Source of the DNA: Neocallimastix lanati (nom. inval.)
Taxonomy: Eukaryota > Neocallimastigomycota > Neocallimastigomycetes > Neocallimastigales > Neocallimastigaceae
NCBI GenBank assembly: GCA_016946835.1
Contig: JACVTC010000003.1
Coordinates: 3,592,501-3,656,500 of the forward strand
Reading direction: 5' to 3'
Length of the DNA: 64,000 bases
Shown here: one piece after another, positions 37,940-47,940 of the stretch
How the letters are laid out: the number at the start of each line of letters is the position of its first letter
Numbering within the stretch: position 1 is the first letter of the stretch
Made by a program: the position numbers and the translations under genes
Notes under the pieces: model-generated
The model's input: the letters and a program-made list of their open reading frames with translations, nothing else
Told to the model about the DNA's origin: nothing
Database searches by the model: none

Positions 37940-38080
37940 ATGTTTTTTTTTTTTTTTTCTCCATTTGTACCATGTTCATCAAACTATTTAAATTTTCATC
38001 ATCATTCTCATAGACTAATAATAATGGGGTTTCATCCATTATTACTTTTCTTTATATACATCTGCTCCGTGTTCAACTTA
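37940..38080 (-). pseudogene. Degenerate ankyrin repeat fragment
   Basis: The minus strand reads VEHGADVYKEK and, after frameshifts, a relic of the TPLL...YENDDENLN repeat. It matches the degenerate repeats just after ankyrin gene 2 (43950-44085), but in opposite orientation. Confidence 0.75.
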
Positions 38081-38617
38081 TATCAGACTAGATTTTCGTT
38101 TTCATTTAAATATGCATATTATAATGAAAAATTAATAATATAAAACCAAAATCTAAATGTATTTTCCAATATTCTTTATTTATTATTATAACTACAACAA
38201 CCTAGTGAATGAAACAACTTCACTTCGTTACATCCCCTGTCAAACTTAATGTTCTGAATTATCAAAAATTAGGTTTGAAAATTTAAGCATTTTGGGTCCA
38301 CTAGTATATTTTGTTAAAATATCGGCTTACATTTTTTTTTTTTTTCTATGCTAATGTATTTTTTTTAAGTATGATTTCTTTATTTTTAAAATGATTTTTT
38401 AATAAAATAATATTTGAAATTTAAATGTTTTAATTTTGAATTGATTTGTCCATTTTCATATGGAGTTTCTGTGAAATGTTGTTCATAAGTGAACATAAAT
38501 ATTACCAAAATAAAAAAAAATATTACATATATTTACACAAAATTAAAAATATTATAAATACATATTTTTACGTTCTTTTATATATATATATATATATATA
38601 ATGTTTTTTTATTTATC

Positions 38618-38662
<45 letters not shown>

Positions 38663-38852
38663 ATATTTTTATAATTATACTTTAATATTTTCTTTTTATT
38701 TATTATTTTGTTTACCAGATAAAATATTTATTTTTTCTAGATGGATGTATAACTGTTTTACATTGAATTTTTTATTTAAAATTATTTTTTTTATTTTTTA
38801 TTTTCTTTTTTTATTTTTATTTTTTTTTTTTTTTATAAATTATTATTTTTGT

Positions 38853-40625
38853 TTACCAGATTAAACATTTATTTTCTGAATTCATAGCCATTTTTGTTAG
38901 GCAATTAAAGGTTTTTTTTGCAAAATGTTCAAAAATAGCAACAACTCCGTTAACATGAGCAATTCATGGTGAATGAGGATCAACCATAATATGCTCGAGG
39001 TCATTATTGGAACAATGGCTTTGACCATAAGTAATATAAAAATAATTGTTCAATAGTGTAATTCTCAAATCCTTGGAACTTTCTATGATATGTTTAGCAG
39101 CCTTAGTTAGATTCTTTAATAAAGAGAGTTGCCAGGCATTATAATCTCAAGCTAAACCACCATTATCTGCAATATTTTCTGAAAGTGTTTGAACCCCGTC
39201 AACATTAAAATTTTCCACTTAAGAGTTTCAAAAGTGATGACATTATATTCATCAATGAAACATTGAGTATATTCGATAAATTCTTCATAATCATTATCGG
39301 TCCACCAATTACTTTTACGACCTTCAGTATCATATAATACATCTTCGTCATCAAATGTCATGAGTTAACTCATGGCCATATAAAAATCTACTTATACTGT
39401 TAATATAATCTTGTTCATTAATTGAGAATAATGGATTTTGTAAATAAGTAGTTGGAAAACTAATTACGTTAGAATAAAGATCATAATTAGCATTAACTTC
39501 AAAAGATTGGGTTAACCTTCTGTTAATATCAATTGGTTTTAAATTATGTTCATAACTAAATATGTCTGTATTAGAAAAGCTTTTAAGTTATAAAATCTTA
39601 AAAATCAAAATAATTATTAATTTCTAAGTTTTTGTAATATTGATAGAGTTTCTTTGGATTCATGATATCATCAGTATAACCAATGATATTTTTCATGGAT
39701 AAAACTTTTTGAATACCATATTCTTTTATTTCATCATCAAGCCATTCTATCTTTGGAATTCGATCAATCATTGCTTCTTCAATATTTTCAAACATTTCCT
39801 TCACTTTAATTTTAATATTATCATCAAAGTACTTTTGAACGTAATATCTAGAAATAGCTATTGGCATAATCTTTTGGAGATTTAATACACATTCTTCAGC
39901 TTTGTTTATTTTACATTCTATTTCATCATGTTGAATATTATTTCTCTTTTGTAAACCTTTGAAATATCTTTTATTCATAAAATTTGAATGATGTTTAAAT
40001 TTACTCATATCACTGGAATCATATTCTTGTACAAAAAGCTTCAAGTACTTGACATTTGTAACTTATCTATTTCATATTCATTTAATTTTGAAACAGGTTC
40101 GTCAATCTTATTATTAAAGTCTTCTCTTTCTTTAGCAATATCTTCTTAATTATTAATTAAATCAAAGAGAGTAGAGTTAATAAGACACCATTCGAAATAA
40201 TGAATTATATCATCTTCCGATAATTCACTAACAAATTGATTGACATTTTCATAATATTCTGGAAATGAATTATAGATTTCAATATCATCATTTATATATT
40301 CACCTATACCATAGAAATCGAATATATTCTTTATATATGAATTCCAATGGATAGCCGAATATTTTTTATTTAATTCAATGAATTTAAGAAATTCTACATT
40401 TTCAAAAGGAATTGTCGTTTGAGTTATTTTTACAATTTTACTTTCAATTTCATAAATACTTTCTATGATATCTTCAATATTACTTTTTTCACCATATATT
40501 ATAGTATAATAATTTTTTAATAAATTCTTTGGTTATTGGAACTGATTCAGGTAATATATTATCATATATAGTTAGCATAAATACGTTAATGTATAAATAT
40601 TCAAATATTGTTAAAACCAATAGTT

Positions 40626-40667
<42 letters not shown>

Positions 40668-41092
40668 CTAAATCTTTTTTAACATTAATTTTTACAAATG
40701 AATCAAAACCACTAGTTTGAAGTTTAACTAATAAATTAGTCAATTCTTCTTTGTCGTCTAATTTACCCTTTATTTCAGTTAAATTTTAATTTAAAACTCT
40801 TTATAAAATTAATTGAAAGTTCATTTTTGATATGAATCATTTATATCTCCATTTAAACAAGCATTGTAAATATTTTTTAACTTAAATTGAAAATTTTTTT
40901 TGTCATAAGCTTGATCTTCTTTACTTAATTTATCATCAATGGTATATTCACCTTCATTAATATCAATTAATATCTTTGTTTTACTTTATAACTAACTTTA
41001 TCAAAGTCATCATCTGGAACAGTTTTGCTTTCCCATCCACCACAAGTAAAATGATAAAAGTCTTCATATGGATCAACAGAAAAAAAATCCAT
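38853..41092 (-). pseudogene. M13-family metallopeptidase (neprilysin/PepO-type) pseudogene, full length
   Basis: Read leftwards from an ATG at 41092, broken frames follow an M13 peptidase from end to end: VDPYEDFYHFTCGGWE (N-terminus); ISRYYVQKYFDDNIK with WLDDEIKEYG and IGYTDD (39598-40044); SFPTTYLQNPLFS; the zinc motif GHELTH (near 39375); TFDDED.LYDTEGR with NWWT and TQCFIDEYN (39152-39361); SENIADNGG (third zinc ligand Glu, near 39190); CSNNDLEH, VDPHSP, and the canonical end NSENKCLIW just before TAA at 38853. The zinc ligands survive, but there are about ten frameshifts or stops, one directly after HELTH, and a 41-nt T run at 40627-40667 has grown inside the former N-terminal domain. 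No membrane anchor precedes it, as in bacterial PepO. It lies inside the inverted-repeat-bounded block. Confidence 0.88.
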
Positions 41093-41182
41093 TTAATTCT
41101 TATTATTACTCTTTCCTTTTCTTTCTTATTAATATTGATTATCAATAAAAAAGAATAATAGGAAGAGTAATAATAAATAATA

Positions 41183-41265
41183 GGAAGAGTTGCATTTTAC
41201 CAAGTGGCGTATTAGTAAAAAGTTGCATTTTAATGACACGCCACTTGGCGAAATACAACTCTCCC
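41183..41265. mobile_element. 83-bp hairpin MITE of the MULE-terminus family
   Basis: Two 32-bp terminal inverted repeats, about 26 of 32 identical (GGAAGAGTTGCATTTTACCA... and, inverted, GGGAGAGTTGTATTTCGCCA..., both followed by AGTGGCGT), are separated by only 19 bp. This is nearly the bare pair of MULE ends. No target duplication is visible. It abuts the D5-type fragment on its right. Confidence 0.85.
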
Positions 41266-41267
41266 AC

Positions 41268-41481
41268 GATTTCATTCAACGGATAGATAAAGGTAATGTC
41301 TTACGTTTTGAAGATTGCGTATACAATTTCAGTATAAATGGTCCACGTGAAGGACGTCCTAAAATTACAATTATAACAATAATGATAATTAAGTTAAAGT
41401 TAATCAAGTTCATCAATTTCTTAAAGATGTATTTGTTGATGAAAAGTTGATAGATTACGTTTTAAAAATAATAGCTTCAAT
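41268..41481 (+). pseudogene. Fragment of a D5-like primase-helicase (giant-virus/virophage type)
   Basis: About 70 codons in two frames. Frame A reads NVLRFEDCVYNFSINGPREG followed by RP, matching in my judgement the conserved L.GFxNGVYD....F.(E/D)GRPxD segment ahead of the D5 helicase domain. After a one-base shift and a stop, frame B reads VNQVHQFLKDVFVDEKLIDY and VLKIIAS, matching the (V)xxFLxxIFPDxELRxYVLxxLAS helix pair that precedes the Walker A motif. Spacing between the two blocks is as expected. The rest of the gene is absent: it begins at the MITE edge and ends in a TA/TTTA microsatellite. D5-type proteins open replication forks in nucleocytoplasmic large DNA viruses and relatives. 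Homology is judged from motif memory only. Confidence 0.55.
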
Positions 41482-41642
41482 ATATATATATATATATTTA
41501 TTTATTTATTTTCAAATAAAGTAAAAATAAAAGAGTTTTTTCTGCTCTTTTCTTTTTTAATTATTTTTTTTTTTTTTTTATAACTTCCTAATTTAGAATT
41601 AATAAACATTTTATTTATATAGAAAATAAAGAAATATATATT

Positions 41643-43922
41643 ATGACATTGAAATTTGAAACAATTGTACAAGCTCTTGATAATAAAAATATAATACCTA
41701 TAATTAAATTGACTAGAAATAATAAAAATATTGATTTGATTTCAGTGTTATATAATAATAATTTACTTACTAAAAATCGATTAGAATTTATTGTTGAAAA
41801 ATGTATGAAATACTTGGAAATACCAACTGCTTTAGTAAAGAAAATATGGGAAAATAATGATACTGACTTATTATATATTATATTAAATTATTTTAATTTT
41901 TATGATAATGAGTGTATTATACAATTACTTTCTCTTTATAAAAACGCAAACAGTAAAAATACGTTAAAAAGGTCAGAATTTAATCAATTAATTGAAAAAT
42001 ATAAGACTTCAGTGAAATTTCCGGAATATAGAAGTAGGAATGGATTTTTTCATGATGCTTGTGAAAGTGGAAATGAAAATTTAGTGAGATATTTAGTTAA
42101 ATTAGGTGTCGATGTAAATAAGGAATATGGTTATGGTCAAACCCCATTGTTTAATGCATGTAAAAGTGGAAATGAAAATATAGTAAAATATTTAGTTAAA
42201 TTAGGTGCTGATATAAATAAAGAGGATAGGTACGGTGAAACGGCATTAATAATTGCATGTAATAATAGGGATAATGAAAATATAGTGAAATATTTAGTTG
42301 AACACGGTTCAGATGTAAATAAGGAATCCGAATTTGGTAAAACACCATTATTAAATGCATGTGAAACTAATAATAATAATGTAGTTAAATATTTAGTGGA
42401 ACAAGGTGCTGATATAAATAAAAAATCCAGAATACTAACACCATTAATAAACGCATGTTCAAAAGGTAATGAAGATTTAGTAAAGTATTTCGTTGAAAAT
42501 GGTGCCGATATAAATATAGAAAATAAGTTTGGTGAGACACCATTAATAGGTGCATGTGAAATTGGTAATGAAAGTATAGTGAAATATTTAGTTGAGCACG
42601 GTGCAAATATAAATCATGAAACCATACATGGTAAAACACCCTTAAAATATGCATGTGCAAATGGAAATAAAAGTATAGTGAAATATTTAGTTGAACACGG
42701 TGCCAATATTAATAAAATATGTAAAAATGGTGAAACCTCGCTTTTTGATGCCTGTTCCAATGATAATGAGATTTTAGTAAAATATTTGGTTGAACTCGGT
42801 GTAGATATAAATAAAGAAAATAAGCATGGCGATACCCCATTATTAAATGTATGTAATGGTGAAAATGAAAATGTCGTGAAATGTTTAATTGAACTCGGTG
42901 CCGATATAAATAAAGAAAATCAGGATGGCGAAACACCATTATTACGTGCATGTAAAAAAGATAATGAAACTATGGTGAAATATTTAGTTGAACACGGCGC
43001 TGATATAACTAAAGAAAACAAGGATGGTGAAACACCATTATTACTTGCATGTGATAATGTTGATGAAAATGTAGTGAAATATTTAGTTGAATACGGTATA
43101 GATATAAATATAGAAAACAGGGATGGCGAAACACCGTTATTACGTGCATGTAAAAGAGATAATGAAAGTATAGTGAAATATTTAGTTGAACACGATGCAA
43201 ATGTAAATCATGAAACCGTACATGGTATAACACCATTATCCAATGCATGTGTAAATGGTAATGAAAGTATAGTGAAGTATTTAATTGAACATGGTGCAAA
43301 TATTAATCCAGAATGTAAAAATGGTGAAACCTTGTTGTTTGATGCCTGTTATAATGATAATGAGAATTTAGTAAAATATTTAGTTGAACTCGGTGCAGAT
43401 ATAAATAAAGAAAATAAGCATGGTGATACACCATTATTAAATGCATGTAATGGTGAAAATGAAAATGTCGTGAAATGTTTAATTGAACTCGGTGCAGATA
43501 TAAATAAGGAAAATAAGGATGGTGAAACACCATTACAATGTGCATGTCTCATTGGAAATGAAGATTTAATAGAATATTTAATCGAACATGGTGCCGATAT
43601 CAATAAGGGAAATAAGGATGGTGAAACACCATTATACTATGCAAGTTTAAATGATTTTAACGATTTAGTAGAATATTTAATCGAACATGGTGCCGATATC
43701 AATAAAGAAAATAATAATGGTGATACTCCATTGATCATTGCTGTTAATAATTTTAATGAAAATATGGTGAAATGTTTAGTTGAACATGGAGCTGATATAT
43801 ATAAGGAAAATCAGGAGGGTGAAACCCCATTATCCTTAGCCTATGAAAATGGTGATGATGAATTAATAAAATATTTAATTGATCATGTAACTAAAGAAAA
43901 TAATAAAAAAAGGAAAAAATGA
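41643..43922 (+). CDS. Ankyrin-repeat protein with 19 regular repeats (ankyrin gene 2)
   Basis: 759 aa. Residues 1-125 form a non-repeat N-terminus. About 130-750 is an unbroken array of 19 ankyrin repeats of 33 residues, consensus (D/H)G(E/D)TPLLNAC..GNEN(I/V)VKYLVE(H/L)GADIN. The protein ends in a Lys-rich tail (ENNKKRKK). No signal peptide or membrane segment. A higher-order duplication is visible: repeats 6-10 resemble repeats 12-16, with an offset of exactly 594 bp (6 x 99), for example CATGAAACC at 42615 and again at 43209. After the stop, 43935-44070 continues as one to two degenerate repeats in a broken frame, so the ancestral array was longer. It begins about 160 bp after the D5-type fragment. 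Arrays of this kind are common in amoebae, fungi and giant viruses alike. Function not deducible. Confidence 0.92.
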   Translation: MTLKFETIVQALDNKNIIPIIKLTRNNKNIDLISVLYNNNLLTKNRLEFIVEKCMKYLEIPTALVKKIWENNDTDLLYIILNYFNFYDNECIIQLLSLYKNANSKNTLKRSEFNQLIEKYKTSVKFPEYRSRNGFFHDACESGNENLVRYLVKLGVDVNKEYGYGQTPLFNACKSGNENIVKYLVKLGADINKEDRYGETALIIACNNRDNENIVKYLVEHGSDVNKESEFGKTPLLNACETNNNNVVKYLVEQGADINKKSRILTPLINACSKGNEDLVKYFVENGADINIENKFGETPLIGACEIGNESIVKYLVEHGANINHETIHGKTPLKYACANGNKSIVKYLVEHGANINKICKNGETSLFDACSNDNEILVKYLVELGVDINKENKHGDTPLLNVCNGENENVVKCLIELGADINKENQDGETPLLRACKKDNETMVKYLVEHGADITKENKDGETPLLLACDNVDENVVKYLVEYGIDINIENRDGETPLLRACKRDNESIVKYLVEHDANVNHETVHGITPLSNACVNGNESIVKYLIEHGANINPECKNGETLLFDACYNDNENLVKYLVELGADINKENKHGDTPLLNACNGENENVVKCLIELGADINKENKDGETPLQCACLIGNEDLIEYLIEHGADINKGNKDGETPLYYASLNDFNDLVEYLIEHGADINKENNNGDTPLIIAVNNFNENMVKCLVEHGADIYKENQEGETPLSLAYENGDDELIKYLIDHVTKENNKKRKK

Positions 43923-43934
43923 TATATAGAGAAA

Positions 43935-44074
43935 AAAAATATATGGTGGAATGTTTAGTTGAATACGGAACAGATGTATAAAAAGTAAGTAATGATGGAT
44001 GAACACCGTTATCATCAGCCTATGAAAATGGTGATGAAAATTTAAATAGTTAGATGAACATGGTACAAATGGAA

Positions 44075-44085
<11 letters not shown>
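43935..44085 (+). pseudogene. Decayed extra ankyrin repeats after gene 2
   Basis: The sequence continues in ankyrin style (MVECLVEYGTDV, then stops; TPLSSAYENGDENLN) with stop codons and shifts, and ends in a 32-nt A run. It also forms the inner end of the right inverted-repeat arm. Confidence 0.8.
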
Positions 44086-44113
<28 letters not shown>

Positions 44114-44394
44114 AAACTTTATTATATACTTTGGAATATTAAGAAAAAAAAATAAGCATTTAAAACAGTTCCATTAGATTAATATTTACCATGACTAGTG
44201 TTATTCTTTTTGTTACATTTAATATATTCTATCTCATTATATCCATTCCTACATTTAAAAGTATTTGATTTAGCATAGGAATAATCTACACATCCCAAAC
44301 ATTCATGATTAGGAAATTCGCGTAATGGAGTTTTTTTCATTTTATTTTTTTCTATTACTTGATTGACATAAAAAAGTACTATTATTATTATTAC

Positions 44395-44437
<43 letters not shown>

Positions 44438-44560
44438 GGGATAATAAGTAGTTATTACATAATCTAAAAGAAGAAAAAAATTCAAATATAGGATATAAAG
44501 TATTATATTTCTATACTGCTCAAAATTTTCTAATTTTATATTATTCTAAATATTTCAGTA
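43950..44560 (-). repeat. Large inverted repeat, right arm
   Basis: Inverted match of 37301-38080, lacking about 160 bp. Its outer end is at about 44556, where the next bases (CAGTATCGACAG...) begin an ankyrin-protein tail fragment on the plus strand. Confidence 0.85.
44179..44340 (-). CDS. Small Cys-rich protein or exon, right copy (53 aa)
   Basis: An ATG at 44340 opens a 53-codon frame: MKKTPLREFPNHECLGCVDY..., with Cys at 14, 17, 30 and 42 and a basic Asn-rich end. Just upstream on the same strand a frame rich in Asn (DYVITTYYPNNNN... STFLCQSSN) stops seven codons or so before this ATG in another frame. The original product may therefore have been one Asn-linker plus Cys-rich protein, now split by a frameshift. 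Its copy at 37529-37678 keeps every cysteine. Whether it is still expressed is unknown. Confidence 0.45.
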   Translation of the reverse strand: MKKTPLREFPNHECLGCVDYSYAKSNTFKCRNGYNEIEYIKCNKKNNTSHGKY

Positions 44561-44648
44561 TCGACAGATTCAGGCACTTTTAGAAAAATATAGAAGTTTA
44601 AATGATACTGAAGATAATGATAGGAAAGAATTAGTCAACCTTGGATAA
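44559..44648 (+). pseudogene. C-terminal tail of a lost ankyrin paralogue
   Basis: 29 codons reading YRQIQALLEKYRSLNDTEDN... and ending with TAA correspond to the tail YRKIQSILEQYRTRN of ankyrin gene 1. The rest of that paralogue is missing and is replaced by the inverted-repeat arm. A TTTCAG just before it could be an old splice acceptor. Confidence 0.7.
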
Positions 44649-44887
44649 ATCCTTAATCATTAAATCAAAGAATAATAATAAGATGATATAAGAGTAATAG
44701 AAAAAGATAAAGATCATATGATAATGATTATATCATAGATTATAGTAATTATTGTAATTATTACTATCTTTTATTTATTACTGTGTAATATCTTTTTTAA
44801 TTTAATTTATTTTAATTTATTTTAATTTATTTTATTTTATTTTATTTTCACTTTAAAATATTATCATTTCTATTTTATTTAAAATTT

Positions 44888-45055
44888 ACAAAAGAAACGA
44901 TAATAAAGTACTTATCAATCCTATTCCTTATATAATATTACTATCTGAAAAAACTTGATGCTTATCCGTTTTACAAAATATTCTAGAAACAATATTAAAT
45001 AGTCGCTTATTAATTTTAGTAATATCTTTATTAGGATCAAGTTTCTCTCATCAAG
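44888..45055 (-). pseudogene. Unrecognised coding fragment
   Basis: One minus-strand frame gives about 50 codons with a single stop (DPNKDITKINKRLFNIVSRI..., CKTDKHQVFSDSNI). Composition is protein-like. Family not recognised. Confidence 0.35.
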
Positions 45056-45169
45056 TTATAAAAAATAAAATAAATATTAAAAAAAAAAAAAAAAAAAAAA
45101 AAATTTTTTTCTTTTTAAATTTTTAATTTTATTATAAAATAAAAAAAATAAAAAAAATAAAAAAAAAAT

Positions 45170-45210
<41 letters not shown>

Positions 45211-45479
45211 ATCTAATATTTAACATGGATACATATTATTTATCTTGTTTTTAACTTGTTTATTTTTTTTTATTTTAACTCCATTATTTATTATACAATA
45301 ATAATTAATTATCTTTTTTTTTATACATTCTTACAAAGTATAAAAACATAAAAAAAATAAAAATAAAAAAGGTGATTGAATTATTCAAAATTGTTTAATA
45401 ATTAAAATATTTTAAAAAAAAAAAAAAAAAAATAATAATAATAAAATAAAAGTCTCGTTTATATTAATATCCTATCTAA

Positions 45480-46125
45480 TAATTTCAATTTTTAGTTTCA
45501 TAGCTAATTAAATAGGGTTTTTTTTAAAAATATTCTAAAAATTCTAAAAATTGAACATAATTATGTTCTTGGCACTCACTTTTTATTTTACTATAAATAT
45601 CCTATATATATTCAGGATTAATAAAAGGAAAGTTCGAAATATTATTATAATAAATATATAAATCTTTTTATTTTTTCAACTTTTATTACCACATAATTCT
45701 TTTTTTTTTTTTTTAATTTCTAATGCTCTTTTAAAATGCCATATGCAATATTTAATATATGCATTAATAAAAACTTTTTCTACAGCATTTGATATAGCTT
45801 TTTCAAAATCGCAATGAAATATTTTTGGTGTAATTTCAATACTATTATATTTACTAGAATTCTTTTTTTTACGTCTTCAAATATTTCATAAGTTGTTTGC
45901 TTTTTATTTTTTAATATAGAAAAGGAAGTAGTATAAAAACAATTTAATTCTGTAATATAGGTTATGAATACTTGATAACTAACTATAAGTGCAATATAAA
46001 TAAAATGTGCCATCCGCAAAAATATGTTTATTTTTAGAAAATAATTCTGCTTGGAATGGAGATTGAAAAACAATTAAATCATAATTTTTGAATATCATAA
46101 AATTTTCAAGACTTACAAGGAATAG

Positions 46126-46166
<41 letters not shown>

Positions 46167-46239
46167 TTACTTTAAAAATATAAATATCATTATTACTAAT
46201 ATTTAATAATTTTCAATTTGGCGAAATGCAATTCTTCCC
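45480..46239 (-). mobile_element. MULE transposase relic 2 with right terminus
   Basis: The minus strand reads FADGTFYIAPIVSYQVF (45960-46025; a conserved N-terminal MULE motif), TELNCFYTTSFSIL, QTTYEIFEDVKK, then HCDFEKAISNAVEK and the HFKRA region (45715-45810). DNA identity with relic 1 is obvious along 31690-32175. The C-terminal part present in relic 1 is lost. The right end is a terminal repeat CAATTTGGCGAAATGCAATT plus CTTCCC (46214-46239), the same family as the MITEs, so transposase and MITEs belong together. An A run of about 35 nt at 46129-46163 interrupts the 5' region. Confidence 0.82.
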
Positions 46240-47648
46240 TAATTATTAATTTTTAAAGGTTAGGAATATTATTGATCCTAACCCTAAAATTCATTTCAAT
46301 TTTTTAATATTAATTTTTTTCTTATTTTTTCTTTTCTTTTTATTTTTTAAAAAAAAAAAATATAAATATATATTGTTTTTGATATGGTAAGTTTAATATT
46401 TAAGTCATTTATGAACAATAGTGAAAGTTATAACATAAAATAATATTATAAATGTATATATTTATATATTTTAATGTATAATATTATAAAAGAAAATTTT
46501 AATTTTTTAAGTATACGATGAGAATATGTGTCTAAATTTTAAATTATTTAAATCTTTTAAAAAAATTTCTGAAAAATAGTACTTAAATAATAACTAGTAT
46601 ATTTATCATTTATTTAATTCGAAGCTAAAAAAATATATATTTTTCAATAATATATTTTAGTAAAATTAATTATTCTGTTATTTTAAATTCATAAAATAAA
46701 TATATATATATATTATTGACCAATTAGTTCAAAATAAATATAGTTAGTTATACAATTTTAAGATAAACCAATGTATATATATATATATATAAATATTTTC
46801 ACAATAGAATTTATTCTTAATAATATAATCAAAAAATATAAATTTTATTAAATAATAAATAAAAAAGAAATAGTATTACATTAATACAAATCTTAATCAA
46901 AAAATAACATTTAACTAACAGAAACCGCTTTTTTTTTTATTTTTTATTTTAATTTTAATTTCAAAAATTTATTAATAACAATATGATTTATTATAAATAT
47001 ATTATTGGAAGTGAATAAAATTATTTAACTGTTTTTTTTTTGAGAGAGAGAAAGATAAATTCTAAAGAATTGATTGTAAATAGTTAAGCTATTAAATTAA
47101 AACTAATTGTAGAATTTAATCGAAATTCTTATGATAACTTTTTTTTTTTTTTTTTTTTTTTTATAATGAAAAACATTAGAAGTAGAGAGAATTCTATTCA
47201 GTTAGGAAGTTTTCTTCTTAAAATTTGTTTTAAAAAAAAAAGAAAATTAAAATTTAAAAATTAATAATGTATACAATGTTATTATTGGGTATCCAAATAG
47301 AAATAAAAAAAAAAATAATAAAATAAAATAAAATAAAAAAAAATAGAAAAATTATATTATAATAATAATAAATAAATATTCATATAAATTAAAAAAAATA
47401 TTTAAAATCATGATTTTTTTTTTTTTTTTTTTTCTTATCATCATCTTATCAAGTAAAAACATCAAAATAAATAATTGAGTTAAAATAATTTTTTTTTTTA
47501 TTTATATGGTTATTTATTTATTAATTTATAATTTTATAATTAATTTTATTATTTATGAAATAAAAAAAAAGAAAATTAATAATTATAATAAAAAAAAATA
47601 TACATTTGCATATATATATATTAACATCTAATAAACTAATAATAAAAA

Positions 47649-47680
<32 letters not shown>

Positions 47681-47896
47681 AATTTTTTTTAATATATAAT
47701 AAAAATCTAAATAAATTAATAATTATATAAACATATACAAATATACATAAAAAAAATATTTTTAAAATATTTTTTTTGTTTAAATTTTGGAAATTATAAA
47801 AATCTAATTTTTTTTTTCTAAGTTCATATATACTATTTTTAATAAAATTGTGTAAATAATTATAATATTCTTGAATATATATATATTATAATTCCT

Positions 47897-47940
<44 letters not shown>

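Larger units (their letters stand above)
37301..38080 (+). repeat. Large inverted repeat, left arm
   Basis: It starts exactly at the TGA stop of ankyrin gene 1 (shared TGAAATATTTA). In inverted orientation it matches the right arm at 43950-44560. Shared in order: GAGCAGTATAGAAATA, a segment around TTTTAGATTA.GTAATAACTA, an AAT-repeat, the Cys-rich module, CTAATGGAACT.TTTTAAATG, and, at the far end (37940-38080, minus strand), a degenerate ankyrin repeat matching 43950-44085. This arm has an extra insertion of about 160 bp near 37740-37900. Identity in the Cys-rich part is about 93% by eye. Confidence 0.85.

Noticed and set aside
42385-43603. Several minus-strand open frames of 80-96 codons with His-rich repeats
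   Set aside because: They are antisense shadows of the 99-bp ankyrin repeats of gene 2.
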